A DNA stretch of 48,919 bases, from positions 1-48,919 of the forward strand of contig JAFWIX010000006.1 in assembly GCA_017514665.1 (NCBI GenBank), written 5' to 3'. Made by a program: the position numbers and the translations under genes. The notes beneath the pieces were generated by a model. It made no database searches. It worked only from the letters and a program-made list of their open reading frames with translations, and had not been told where the DNA came from. Shown here in pieces: positions 6,553 to 15,212 of this stretch (position 1 is its first letter; each line of letters begins with the position of its first letter). The DNA is from Candidatus Saccharimonadota bacterium (GTDB lineage Bacteria > Patescibacteriota > Saccharimonadia > Saccharimonadales > Saccharimonadaceae).

Positions 6553-8427
6553 ATGAACGCAAACGAAATTCGTCAAAAATTCTTAGATTTTCAAGTCAAA
6601 AAAGGCCACACGATTATCAAGCCTGCACCGATGGTTTTAACCGATGACCCAACTACGCTGTTTACCGGTTCTGGCATGCAGCCACTTTTGCCGTTTTTGC
6701 TTGGCCAAAAACATAATCAAGGCACGCGCCTTACCGATTCGCAGCCTTGTTTAAGGCTTCAAGACATCGAAGATGTCGGCGATCCGCGCCATACCACCGT
6801 TTTTGAAATGTTAGGTAATTGGTCGTTGGGCGACTATTTTAAAGAAAAACAAATTCGTAACTTTTTTGAATTTCTGACCAAAGAAATTCATCTCGATCCA
6901 CACAAAATTTACGTCACTTGTTTTATTGGTAATGATGAGTATGGCATTCCTAAGGATACTGAATCTGCTAAAATTTGGCAAAAAGTCTTCAAAGAAGTCG
7001 GCATTGATGCTAAAATTGCCGAAATTGGTACTGCCGAGCAGGGAAACAAGCGTGGTATTAAGCCAAGCGAACGCATTTTCTTTTACGATGACCAAGAAAA
7101 CTGGTGGAGCCGCGGCGGTGGCATCGCCGATACGCCTATCGGCGATCCTTGCGGGCCTGATTCCGAAGTTTTTTACGATTTTGGTGAAGACAAGCAAGAC
7201 GTCAACAAATACGGTCCCGCTCACCCCGCAAGTGATGGCGCTCGCTTCATGGAAATCGGCAACCAAGTCTTTATGGAATACCGCCGCAACCCCGATGGCA
7301 CCTTCTCTGAACTTGACCACAAGAACGTCGACTTTGGTGGTGGCCTCGAGCGCATCGCCGCCGCCGCCATCGACAGCTACGATGTTTTTCAAATTTCTTC
7401 CATTCGCCCAATCATCGACAAATTAGAACAGATTTCTGGCAAATCTTACGCAGACAATACCGACGAAATGCGCGTCATCGCCGATCATCTCCGTGGCGCT
7501 TACTTGCTCGCTGCGCAGGGCCTCACGCCGTCCAACAAGCAGCAAGGCTATGCCATGCGCCGCTTGATTCGCCGCGCCATTTTGCGCGCGCTTGATCTTG
7601 GCATTTCGCAAGATTTTCTCGCCGAAACTTTGCCAGTAATTGCTAAGGAGTACGAAAGTTTACCAGATGACATTCTATCACACCGTGCTGACGCGCTCGC
7701 CGTGCTCGAAAAAGAAGAATCCGCCTTTCGTCGCACTCTCAATCGTGGCCTCAAAGAACTAAACAAAATCGCCAAGACAAGCCTAGATGGCTTTGAAATT
7801 TTCAAATTGCAGGATACTTACGGCTTTCCACTGGAACTTTCAGTCGAGGAAGCCTATCGTCGCGGCATCGAACTTTCTCAGAATTGGCGCGATGAATTTG
7901 ACAAGGCTCTGAATGAACAACGCACTCGTAGTCAAACCGCCAGTAAGGGCATGTTTAAGGGCGGCCTCGAAAACCATGACGAGAAAACTATCAAGTATCA
8001 CACCGCCGCCCATCTTTTGCTTGCAGCCCTTCAACAACTGATTGACCCCAAAATCTGCCAAAAAGGCTCTAATATTACTGCCGAGCGCCTACGCTTTGAT
8101 TTTAATCTCGACCACAAAATGACCGACGCAGAAAAACAGGCCGTCGAAGCCAAAGTCAATAAGTGGATTTCGCAAGATCTTCCTGTCACCAAGGCCGAAT
8201 ATGATAAAGATTATGCGCGCAATACCCTCAAAGCTCACGGCGAATTCTGGGACAAATACCCCAACCAACTCACTGTTTACACTATCGGTGACGACAAAAA
8301 TCCTGTCAGCCGCGAAGTTTGTGGCGGCCCTCATATTACCCATACTGGCGAGCTCGGCCATTTTTGTATTAAAAAAGAAGAATCTAGTTCTGCTGGCGTT
8401 CGCCGCATCAAAGCCATTCTCGAGTAA
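6553..8427 (+). CDS. alaS: Alanine--tRNA ligase, short form lacking C-Ala
   Basis: Charges tRNA-Ala with alanine and edits mischarged Ser/Gly. The 624-residue protein has the class II catalytic core at the N-terminus (motif 1 around 20-50; motif 3 FGGGLERIAA near 258) and the tRNA-recognition helices. An editing domain keeps its zinc/active-site residues: H483 and H487 (HTAAH), C590 and H594 (CGGPH). The protein ends right after GVRRIKAILE, so the linker coiled coil and C-terminal C-Ala domain of the 870-880-residue bacterial enzyme are missing. The reading frame is intact and ends cleanly, so this looks like a natural reduction and not a broken gene. It sits between two FISUMP paralogues. 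Confidence 0.95.
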   Translation: MNANEIRQKFLDFQVKKGHTIIKPAPMVLTDDPTTLFTGSGMQPLLPFLLGQKHNQGTRLTDSQPCLRLQDIEDVGDPRHTTVFEMLGNWSLGDYFKEKQIRNFFEFLTKEIHLDPHKIYVTCFIGNDEYGIPKDTESAKIWQKVFKEVGIDAKIAEIGTAEQGNKRGIKPSERIFFYDDQENWWSRGGGIADTPIGDPCGPDSEVFYDFGEDKQDVNKYGPAHPASDGARFMEIGNQVFMEYRRNPDGTFSELDHKNVDFGGGLERIAAAAIDSYDVFQISSIRPIIDKLEQISGKSYADNTDEMRVIADHLRGAYLLAAQGLTPSNKQQGYAMRRLIRRAILRALDLGISQDFLAETLPVIAKEYESLPDDILSHRADALAVLEKEESAFRRTLNRGLKELNKIAKTSLDGFEIFKLQDTYGFPLELSVEEAYRRGIELSQNWRDEFDKALNEQRTRSQTASKGMFKGGLENHDEKTIKYHTAAHLLLAALQQLIDPKICQKGSNITAERLRFDFNLDHKMTDAEKQAVEAKVNKWISQDLPVTKAEYDKDYARNTLKAHGEFWDKYPNQLTVYTIGDDKNPVSREVCGGPHITHTGELGHFCIKKEESSSAGVRRIKAILE

Positions 8428-8440
8428 AATGTTCTAAATT

Positions 8441-8457
8441 GTTGTAAGATTTACAAC
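8441..8457. repeat. Inverted repeat GTTGTAA-GAT-TTACAAC
   Basis: A perfect 7-bp inverted repeat between alaS and the next gene, about 34 nt upstream of the 8491 -10 box. It has no T-run behind it, so it is a weak terminator candidate. A protein-binding operator for the downstream surface genes is possible. Confidence 0.4.
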
Positions 8458-8490
8458 ACCAAAATACTTGTGTTTTCTTTGATGAAGCGT

Positions 8491-8496
8491 TATAAT
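8491..8496 (+). promoter_or_regulatory. -10 box of the second FISUMP gene, fixes its start
   Basis: TATAAT, then AGATTC, then ATG at 8503. The box lies inside the longer reading frame that opens at 8470, which argues that translation begins at 8503. Confidence 0.65.
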
Positions 8497-8502
8497 AGAT
8501 TC

Positions 8503-9801
8503 ATGCGCAAAGTCATCAGTATAACTCCTGTTTTGACACTAGTTGTTTTGACAGGCTTTTTCTTTTCTGGCGGCGTCAACGCTACAGGAGTTAGTTCTGA
8601 CACTGAAGTAATTTTAAACGCAGACTCAATTATCAACATTTCTGCTCCCAATATTGCCACCCTTGAATGTGCGCCGGGAGCTACTGCGGCAACGGCTAAT
8701 TTATGTACCACGCCCATTACTATAGGAGTAGGGACAAACAATCCAGCCGGTTACACTCTACAAATGAACGCCGCTGACCAGTCCTCTAACGCTCTTACCA
8801 ATACTGCTATTTCTCCTGCTGCTACCATCCCCACATTGAACCAAGCATATTCCTCTGCCAATTTCCCCGTAAACTCTTGGGGCTATACTGGCGGATTAAA
8901 CAAATCAGGCGAAGCTGGTGGTTATAATTGCTCTACTAACTATTGTCCGATTCTTGCTTATAGTTCAGATTCTGCTGCATATGCACCAAATCATATCATA
9001 AAGACTACTGACGCTCCAGCTATTCTGTCTAGCACAAATATCATATTTGGCGCCAAAATAGATATTTCTAAACCATCCGGTTCCTATTTAACATCCGTCA
9101 CTTTTACGGCCGTGACCAACTCTATACCAGAAGTTTTATGGATGCAGGAGTTCGATTCTACCGCTTGCTTTAATGCCACTACAGATGAAACTATCGCTCT
9201 AAAGGATTCTCGCAACAACGTAGAGTATACAGCGGCAAAATTAAAAGACGGCAACTGTTGGATGACTCAGAATCTCGCTTTAGGCAGTAGCGTTGCTATA
9301 AACCTCACCGCTGCCGACTCCGATGTTTCGTCTTCTGGCTATACTCTCCCAGCTAGTGATTCTATAAGCGGCACAGACACTGGAGTTCTTGATTATGCAG
9401 GAGAGCATGCGGCAGATCAGGCCAATAACAAATTTGGCAATTATTACACCTGGGGCGTTGCTACTGCTGGTTCTAGCCTCAATACCGCCGATGGCGACGA
9501 TGCAGAATATTCTATTTGCCCCAAAAATTGGCACTTACCAAGCGAAGCTGAATTCGGCGCCTTGATTTCTGCTTACACAGAATTGTCTTCTCCTGATTCC
9601 GCGCTATTTTCTTCGCCACCACTTTCGTTTGTGTTTTCTGGTGAATATGGCGAGTATGGCTCTAGTTGTTTGTGGGGGTCTACAGCTTATGACACCTGGG
9701 GCGCGATTACTTTATTTGCAGGTGAAGAAGATTGGCTTGAGCTTACCCACGACAGTACGAGTCATTACTATTCGGTACGTTGTTTAATTCCAGGTCAATA
9801 G
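8503..9801 (+). CDS. Secreted FISUMP-domain surface protein (paralogue 2)
   Basis: 432 residues from ATG 8503. This start is chosen because a TATAAT box ends 6 nt upstream and because it leaves a clean signal peptide (MRKVISITPVLTLVVLTG..., cleavage near VNATG). The beta-rich module follows (GTNNPAGYTLQMNA, SWGYTGGLNKSGE, IIFGAKIDISKPSGSY). The C-terminal FISUMP domain has LKDGNCWMTQNLAL, ICPKNWHLPSEAEF, LWGSTAYD and YYSVRCLIPG. Probably co-transcribed with the next paralogue 15 nt downstream. Exported; target unknown. It is shorter than paralogues 1 and 3, mainly within the FISUMP region. Confidence 0.85.
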   Translation: MRKVISITPVLTLVVLTGFFFSGGVNATGVSSDTEVILNADSIINISAPNIATLECAPGATAATANLCTTPITIGVGTNNPAGYTLQMNAADQSSNALTNTAISPAATIPTLNQAYSSANFPVNSWGYTGGLNKSGEAGGYNCSTNYCPILAYSSDSAAYAPNHIIKTTDAPAILSSTNIIFGAKIDISKPSGSYLTSVTFTAVTNSIPEVLWMQEFDSTACFNATTDETIALKDSRNNVEYTAAKLKDGNCWMTQNLALGSSVAINLTAADSDVSSSGYTLPASDSISGTDTGVLDYAGEHAADQANNKFGNYYTWGVATAGSSLNTADGDDAEYSICPKNWHLPSEAEFGALISAYTELSSPDSALFSSPPLSFVFSGEYGEYGSSCLWGSTAYDTWGAITLFAGEEDWLELTHDSTSHYYSVRCLIPGQ

Positions 9802-9816
9802 AGGTATGAGAAAGAT

Positions 9817-11238
9817 ATGAAACATTTCATTACACAACACGACAAACAAAGAACCTTCATGTCTGTCGCGATTTTGCTGTTTGCCGCCTTGCCTTTAATG
9901 CTTGTTTTTCCAATAACTATTAGTTCTGCGCACGCCACAGAAGATAGTTCTAATTCCGAAGTAGCTTTAAATGTAGATTCGGTTATTAATATTTCTTCTC
10001 CTTCTTCTGCTGCTTTTGATTGTGCTCCAGGGACTGCTACGATTCCATCTAGTCTATGTACTACTGTTGCCACGATTGGCGTAAGTACTAATAATGCTTC
10101 TGGCTATACTCTACAAATGAGTATCACTCCTGGTTATCCTACAGACCTAACTAATTCCTCTGTTTCTCCCAGCGCTACGCTATCAGCTATAAATCAAGCT
10201 TATGTTCCCGCTAATTTCCCCGCAAACTCGTGGGGCTACACTGGCGGCACTGATCAATCCAGCAAAACCGGTGGTTATAACTGCGTCACCAACTATTGCC
10301 CGGTCTTAGCATATCAAGCTAACGAATCCAACTATTCTCCTAACTACATTATTAAACAAACTGATGCTCCCGCCACCGTATCTAATACGAACATTACTTT
10401 TGGAGCAAAAATAGACATATCTAAGCCTTTTGGTGCTTATTCTACCTCAGTTACCTTTACCGCAGTAGCAAATCACGTTCCTGGGGGAGCACCAATTACT
10501 GATGGCATGAATTTGAAAGACGTAACGAGCGACATGTGTATTGATACTGAACTTTATTCCACCTCTAACACTATATATACGCTCGTAGATTCGCGTAATA
10601 ATATTAATTACACCGTAGCTAAACTTCAAGACGGCAATTGCTGGATGACTCAAAACTTAGCCCTTGGTAGCTCTTCTCCTACAGTTCTCACCCAAGCCGA
10701 TTCTAATGTAGGGCCTAGCGGCTTTACTCTCCCTGCTAGCGTATCCGAGGGTGATTGGGCTGAATCTACTACTGATCCCGAATTCTTTGATTATGCTGGC
10801 AACTATCCGACCCAGCAAGCTACAAATAGATATGGTAATCTCTACAATTGGGCAGCTGCCACCGCTGGCTCTACTAGATCTTCTGGTAACGCAGACTATG
10901 ATATCTGCCCTAAGAACTGGCATCTCCCCACTTTTACTGAATATAGCAACCTTATGAGTGCTTATCCTGCGCTTTCCTCTTACCCATCGCACGCATCTCA
11001 GTTTACTTCGCCCCCTCTGTCGTTAGTATTTGCTGGCCAACACGACCGCTCTGGGCTCATTCATGAAGAAACTTATGGTACTTGGTGGTCATCTACTGCG
11101 GCCGATGCCAGTGAGGCGTGTAATTTTTATATTTATATTCCAGGTGGAGATGTTTCGGATTCAATGGCGAATTTATATTGTTGGGACTTTGGTAAAGATC
11201 TCGGCGTTTCTGTACGTTGCTTAATTCCAGGAACATAA
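9817..11238 (+). CDS. Secreted FISUMP-domain surface protein (paralogue 3)
   Basis: 473 residues with a signal peptide preceded by a charged 14-residue head (MKHFITQHDKQRTF, then a hydrophobic core, cleavage near SSAHA). Met15 is a possible alternative start. The module is the same as in the other paralogues (STNNASGYTLQMSI, SWGYTGGTDQSSK, ITFGAKIDISKPFGAY). The FISUMP domain has LQDGNCWMTQNLALGSS, ICPKNWHLPTFTEY, TWWSSTAAD and VSVRCLIPG. It follows paralogue 2 by 15 nt without a promoter of its own, so the two form an operon, probably the product of a tandem duplication. It is followed by a GC-rich palindrome and a terminator. Confidence 0.85.
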   Translation: MKHFITQHDKQRTFMSVAILLFAALPLMLVFPITISSAHATEDSSNSEVALNVDSVINISSPSSAAFDCAPGTATIPSSLCTTVATIGVSTNNASGYTLQMSITPGYPTDLTNSSVSPSATLSAINQAYVPANFPANSWGYTGGTDQSSKTGGYNCVTNYCPVLAYQANESNYSPNYIIKQTDAPATVSNTNITFGAKIDISKPFGAYSTSVTFTAVANHVPGGAPITDGMNLKDVTSDMCIDTELYSTSNTIYTLVDSRNNINYTVAKLQDGNCWMTQNLALGSSSPTVLTQADSNVGPSGFTLPASVSEGDWAESTTDPEFFDYAGNYPTQQATNRYGNLYNWAAATAGSTRSSGNADYDICPKNWHLPTFTEYSNLMSAYPALSSYPSHASQFTSPPLSLVFAGQHDRSGLIHEETYGTWWSSTAADASEACNFYIYIPGGDVSDSMANLYCWDFGKDLGVSVRCLIPGT

Positions 11239-11247
11239 TTTATTCCA

Positions 11248-11292
11248 CGAATAATGGTGCGGCGCCGGCTTCGCTGGATAGGGCGCCATTCG
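11248..11292. repeat. GC-rich imperfect palindrome
   Basis: CGAAT (11248-11252) + GGCGCC (11261-11266) pair with GGCGCC (11282-11287) + ATTCG (11288-11292), with an 8-nt bulge on the left arm. An inner CCGGC/GCTGG hairpin is also possible. It is much more GC-rich than the surrounding intergenic DNA and just upstream of a terminator. It resembles in style the palindrome inside ychF at 30277-30345. Confidence 0.45.
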
Positions 11293-11300
11293 TTGCCTCA

Positions 11301-11327
11301 AAAAAACCAAAGCAAGCTTTGGTTTTT
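11301..11327. terminator. Bidirectional intrinsic terminator
   Basis: AAAAAACCAAAG / CTTTGGTTTTT stem with loop CAAG. It serves the FISUMP pair on the plus strand and tRNA-Leu(CAG) on the minus strand. Confidence 0.85.
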
Positions 11328-11339
11328 ACTCGGCAATCT

Positions 11340-11426
11340 TGGTGCCCGAGGCAGGACTTGAACCTGTACGTCCGTAAGGACACTAGCACCTGAAGCTAGC
11401 GCGTCTACCAATTCCGCCACTCGGGC
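11340..11426 (-). tRNA. tRNA-Leu (anticodon CAG)
   Basis: Class II tRNA of 87 nt on the minus strand. The acceptor pair is GCCCGAG/CTCGGGC, the T-loop is GGTTCAAGTCC, and there is a long variable arm. The anticodon stem CTAGC/GCTAG holds loop TTCAGGT. The CCA end is encoded. Promoter TGG-TATAAT lies 8 nt upstream. Confidence 0.95.
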
Positions 11427-11434
11427 TCCTCTGT

Positions 11435-11440
11435 ATTATA
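11435..11440 (-). promoter_or_regulatory. tRNA-Leu(CAG) extended -10 box
   Basis: TGG-TATAAT on the minus strand, 8 nt before the mature tRNA 5' end. Divergent from the pgi promoter 14 nt away. Confidence 0.7.
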
Positions 11441-11454
11441 CCATAATTCTATGC

Positions 11455-11460
11455 TATAAT
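11455..11460 (+). promoter_or_regulatory. pgi extended -10 box
   Basis: TGC-TATAAT, 17 nt before the pgi ATG. The short leader carries AAGGAGG, so this gene has a normal leader, unlike the next three. Confidence 0.7.
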
Positions 11461-11477
11461 AAGCCAAAAGGAGGTGT

Positions 11478-12602
11478 ATGATTAAGTTTAGTGAAAAGGT
11501 AAGTTTGAATCAGGTTCGTCTTGATCAAATTTTGTCTGAAATCAAAAACGACCCCATGGGCGGTTGGTATGATTTACCCGAAAATTATGACCATGAAGAA
11601 TTAGAGCAAATCAAGGCCGCGGCTCGCGCAATTAACCAAAATTCCGAATACTTAGTCTGTATCGGCATTGGCGGTTCGTATCTGGGACATCGCGCCCTGA
11701 TTGAAGCTCTAGCCCCCACCAGCCCGACCAAGATTATTTATGCCGGCAATTCACTTAGTGCTCGTGAACTCCAAAAGTCCCTTGACGAAATTAAAGACGC
11801 TGACTTTTCTATCAATGTCATTAGCAAATCTGGCACCACCATCGAGCCAGCCATCGCCTTTAAAGCATTTAAAGAAAAATTAATCGCTAAATACGGTGAA
11901 GCTGAAGCTAGTCAGCGTATCTATGCCACTACCGACGCCAACAAAGGCACGCTTCATGACGAAGCCGTGGCGCAGGATTACACACGTTTTGTCGTTCCAG
12001 ACAATATCGGTGGTCGTTATTCGGTACTTACCGCAGTTGGTCTATTGCCGCTTGCGGTCGCTGGTGTAGATGTGGATGAATTATTAAAAGGCGCTCTAGA
12101 TTTCAAAAACCACCCCGAGCCAGCCTATCAATACGCCTTCAAACGTGACGAATTACGTCGCCAAGCTTACGATACCGAAATTTTGGCCACCTTTGAGCCC
12201 AGTACCGCTTCCTTTAATGAATGGTGGAAACAACTCTTTGGCGAATCTGAAGGCAAAGATGGTCACGGCATCTTTCCGGCCTCGGTAGTTTATTCTACTG
12301 ATTTGCATTCGCTCGGCCAATTTCTTCAAGACGGTCGCCGTAATCTTTTTGAGACTATCCTCAATTTTCCCACCGATGATACCAACGCCAAAATCGTCCA
12401 AGCAGTTGAAATTGCTCACAAAGCCGGCAAAATTCCAGTCTTAAATATATCACCAGACGAATATTCCACTAAAGCTTTTGGTGAATTAATTTATTTCTTT
12501 GAGCTCGCATGCGCTATTTCAGCCAAACTAGACGGTGTCAACCCCTTTGATCAGCCCGGCGTGGAAACTTATAAGGCTGAACTTAAAAAACTTATGCTAT
12601 AA
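11478..12602 (+). CDS. pgi: Glucose-6-phosphate isomerase (short form)
   Basis: Interconverts glucose-6-phosphate and fructose-6-phosphate. The 374-residue protein carries the SIS-fold signatures GIGGSYLGHRAL, VISKSGTTIEPAIAF and PDNIGGRYSVLTAVGLLPLAVAG (in separate blocks). It is shorter than Bacillus-type PGI (about 450), mostly through trimmed ends. AAGGAGG lies 4-10 nt before the ATG. The stop codon overlaps the -10 box of the carbamate kinase gene. It belongs to a forward run with gpmI and galU, giving hexose-phosphate handling and UDP-glucose supply. Confidence 0.94.
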   Translation: MIKFSEKVSLNQVRLDQILSEIKNDPMGGWYDLPENYDHEELEQIKAAARAINQNSEYLVCIGIGGSYLGHRALIEALAPTSPTKIIYAGNSLSARELQKSLDEIKDADFSINVISKSGTTIEPAIAFKAFKEKLIAKYGEAEASQRIYATTDANKGTLHDEAVAQDYTRFVVPDNIGGRYSVLTAVGLLPLAVAGVDVDELLKGALDFKNHPEPAYQYAFKRDELRRQAYDTEILATFEPSTASFNEWWKQLFGESEGKDGHGIFPASVVYSTDLHSLGQFLQDGRRNLFETILNFPTDDTNAKIVQAVEIAHKAGKIPVLNISPDEYSTKAFGELIYFFELACAISAKLDGVNPFDQPGVETYKAELKKLML

Positions 12603-12603
12603 T
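12598..12603 (+). promoter_or_regulatory. Carbamate kinase gene -10 box, leaderless geometry
   Basis: TGC-TATAAT, then TAAAGT, then ATG 12610. The hexamer overlaps the pgi stop codon. Confidence 0.7.
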
Positions 12604-12609
12604 TAAAGT

Positions 12610-13563
12610 ATGAAAAAACGCATTGTCTTAGCACTGGGCGGGAATGCCTTGCAAAAAAACGGCGAAGTCACCGCCGAGGCCCAAAAAGCCGTTGCTATGA
12701 AAGTCGGCGAAACTATCGCCAAAATCTCCGATAAATATGAAATTATCATTACCCACGGTAATGGTCCACAAATTGGTAATATCATGCTTCACGAGGAGAA
12801 AGGCCATTCCGAAGCCGCTCCGGCCATGCCACTCGAAACTGCTGTCGCCATGAGTCAAGGGCAAATCGGTTATTGGCTCACTCAAGCCATCGATAATGCC
12901 TTTATCAAGCAGGGAATCAACAAAAAGACTGCTACTATCGTTACTCAAATCGTGGTTGACAAGAACGACCCTGCCTTTGACGACCCCACCAAGCCCATCG
13001 GACAATTTTACAATGAAAAAACCGCCAAACGCTTAGCTAGGCTTAAAGGCTGGACGGTCAAGGAAGATGCCGGTCGCGGTTGGCGTCGCGTCGTACCTTC
13101 TCCTTTACCCAAAGATATCATTGAGACCGAGCAAATTACTAACTTAGTCAAAGCTGGGATTATTGTCGTCGCGGCTGGCGGCGGCGGTGTGCCAGTTTAT
13201 CGCACCAAAGTTCGTGGCAAACTCAAGGGCGTCGATGCTGTCATCGACAAAGATTTTGCTTCCGAAAAACTCGCCGAACTCACCAATGCCGACATTTTTA
13301 TTTCACTTACTGCCGTGCCCAATGCTTACATCAATTTCGGCAAACCTAATCAGACGGCACTCGGTCTTTTAAGTCCAGAAATCGCCGAAGAATATATCAA
13401 ACAAGGTTATTTTGCTGCTGGTTCTATGTTACCCAAGATGCAGGGCACTACTGATTTTGCTAAATCTGGCAAGGGTCGCATTGGTATTATCACCAATTTT
13501 GCCAAACTTGAAAAAGCACTCGAAGGCAAAACCGGCACAATTATTAAAAAAATTTCAGAATAA
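12610..13563 (+). CDS. arcC: Carbamate kinase
   Basis: Transfers phosphate between carbamoyl phosphate and ADP, yielding ATP, as the last step of the arginine deiminase route. The 317-residue, full-length amino-acid-kinase fold shows LALGGNALQKNGE at the N-terminus, THGNGPQIGN (about 57-66), the glycine-rich VAAGGGGVPVY (about 190-200) and GSMLPKM near the C-terminus. Arginine catabolism is known to support some host-associated Saccharibacteria, but arcA and arcB are not in this window, so the pathway is inferred. The promoter box lies 6 nt upstream of the ATG and there is no Shine-Dalgarno. Confidence 0.93.
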   Translation: MKKRIVLALGGNALQKNGEVTAEAQKAVAMKVGETIAKISDKYEIIITHGNGPQIGNIMLHEEKGHSEAAPAMPLETAVAMSQGQIGYWLTQAIDNAFIKQGINKKTATIVTQIVVDKNDPAFDDPTKPIGQFYNEKTAKRLARLKGWTVKEDAGRGWRRVVPSPLPKDIIETEQITNLVKAGIIVVAAGGGGVPVYRTKVRGKLKGVDAVIDKDFASEKLAELTNADIFISLTAVPNAYINFGKPNQTALGLLSPEIAEEYIKQGYFAAGSMLPKMQGTTDFAKSGKGRIGIITNFAKLEKALEGKTGTIIKKISE

Positions 13564-13579
13564 ATTAAAATACTTATGC

Positions 13580-13585
13580 TATAAT
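13580..13585 (+). promoter_or_regulatory. gpmI -10 box, leaderless geometry
   Basis: TGC-TATAAT, then TGAACT, then ATG 13592. Confidence 0.7.
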
Positions 13586-13591
13586 TGAACT

Positions 13592-15169
13592 ATGGGTAAA
13601 TTTAATTACGAAGGACCAGTCGTACTTGTTGTGATGGATGGTGTAGGGCTCAGTCCCGACCAGACCGGTAATGCCGTATACTATGCTCGCACCTCGTTTC
13701 TAGATTACATAGTCACCAAATATCCTAGCGTCTCGTTACAAGCCGCCGGAGCAGCGGTTGGTGTCGCTCCAGGCCAGATGGGCAATTCCGAAATTGGTCA
13801 TAATGTAATTGGCAGCGGTCAGATTCTCAAGCAAAGCGGTGCTCGTATCCAGGCCGCCATCGATGACGGTACAATTTGGCAATCTGGTGTTTGGTATAAT
13901 GTCGTAGACGTTTTTACTAAGAATCCCAACGCCACTTTGCATTTTGCCGGTATTTTGTCTGATGGCGGTGTTCATAGTGACATTCGTCAGCTCGAAGCCA
14001 TCATCAAAAAAGCTTACGAAGCTGGTGCTCGCAAGATTCGCGTACACGCCTTATTTGATGGCCGCGACGTCGCTCCGCAATCCGAACCCAAATACATCAA
14101 TGCTCTCGAAAGTTTCTTCTCTCAATTTGAAGGTGCTGATTTCAAGATTGCTTCTGGTGCTGGTCGCATGTTTGCAGTTGCTGATCGCTATGAGAGTAAC
14201 TGGAACATGGTCAAAGTCGGTTGGGATATGATGGTTAACGGTAAAGCTACCTATCATTTCTCTTCTGCCAACGAAGCTATTGAATATTTCCGTCGCAAGA
14301 ATCCCAATCTTCAAGATCAAAACATCCCTGCTTTTGTGATTGACGACGCCGAGCATCATCCAGTTGGCACCATTAGCGATGGTGACGCCATGATTTACTT
14401 TGATTTTCGTGCCGATCGTGCTATTGAAATTACCCGCGCCTTTACCGAAGAAGAGTTTACCGCCTTTGATCGCGGCACGCGTCCTGATGTTTTCTTTGTC
14501 GGCATGACCGAATATGACGCCGACAAGCATCTCCCCAAGAACCAGCTAGTACCACCGCTTCATATCGAAAATACCTTAAGTGACCTTATTGGCAGCAAAA
14601 ATATCCCCAGCTTAGCAGTTTCTGAGACTGTCAAGTTTGGCCACATCACCTATTATTTTAATGGCAATAGTTATATGCGCCATTCGCGTGAGGAATTTAT
14701 CGAGGTTTCTTCAGATAAATATCCGTTTGATTCGCGCCCCTGGATGAAAGCTGCCGAAATCACCGATGCTGCCCTCCAACGTTTCAGAACCCACAAGTTT
14801 ATTCGTATTAATTACCCGGGTGGTGATATGATTGGCCATACTGCCAAGATGCAACCTACTATCGTAGCCCTTGAAGCAATTGATATTCAGCTTCAGCGTC
14901 TTGCTGCTGCCGTCGACGCCGCCAAAGGCATGATGATTATCACTGCCGACCATGGCAATGCCGAGCAGCTCATTTCCCCTGATGGACGCCCGCAGACTTC
15001 GCACTCCACCAATCCCGTCCCTTGTATATTTTATGACAATACCGAAAATCGCACCAAGTATCAGTTAACAAATATTTCCAACCCTGGCTTAGCTAATATT
15101 GCCGCTACTGTAGCCACTCTTCTCGACGAGACCCCGCTGGCTATTTGGCAGAAACCGTTAATTTCTTAA
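13592..15169 (+). CDS. gpmI: 2,3-bisphosphoglycerate-independent phosphoglycerate mutase
   Basis: Interconverts 3- and 2-phosphoglycerate in glycolysis through a phosphoserine intermediate and two metal ions. The 525-residue protein is full length. It has Asp16 (VVMDGVGL), the nucleophile Ser66 in GNSEIGH, HALFDGRDVAP, FRADRAIE and the C-terminal metal site ITADHGNAEQ. It belongs to the alkaline-phosphatase superfamily. Own promoter, no ribosome binding site. The identification is clear. Confidence 0.96.
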   Translation: MGKFNYEGPVVLVVMDGVGLSPDQTGNAVYYARTSFLDYIVTKYPSVSLQAAGAAVGVAPGQMGNSEIGHNVIGSGQILKQSGARIQAAIDDGTIWQSGVWYNVVDVFTKNPNATLHFAGILSDGGVHSDIRQLEAIIKKAYEAGARKIRVHALFDGRDVAPQSEPKYINALESFFSQFEGADFKIASGAGRMFAVADRYESNWNMVKVGWDMMVNGKATYHFSSANEAIEYFRRKNPNLQDQNIPAFVIDDAEHHPVGTISDGDAMIYFDFRADRAIEITRAFTEEEFTAFDRGTRPDVFFVGMTEYDADKHLPKNQLVPPLHIENTLSDLIGSKNIPSLAVSETVKFGHITYYFNGNSYMRHSREEFIEVSSDKYPFDSRPWMKAAEITDAALQRFRTHKFIRINYPGGDMIGHTAKMQPTIVALEAIDIQLQRLAAAVDAAKGMMIITADHGNAEQLISPDGRPQTSHSTNPVPCIFYDNTENRTKYQLTNISNPGLANIAATVATLLDETPLAIWQKPLIS

Positions 15170-15200
15170 ATTTTCTACTTGCAAATTATTCGCGCCGTGA

Positions 15201-15206
15201 TATAAT
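15201..15206 (+). promoter_or_regulatory. galU extended -10 box, leaderless geometry
   Basis: TGA-TATAAT, then AACGCT, then ATG 15213. Confidence 0.7.
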
Positions 15207-15212
15207 AACGCT

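Noticed and set aside
8470-8502. Upstream start for the second FISUMP gene (11 extra residues)
   Set aside because: The TATAAT box at 8491-8496 lies inside this extension, and the shorter form has a cleaner signal peptide.
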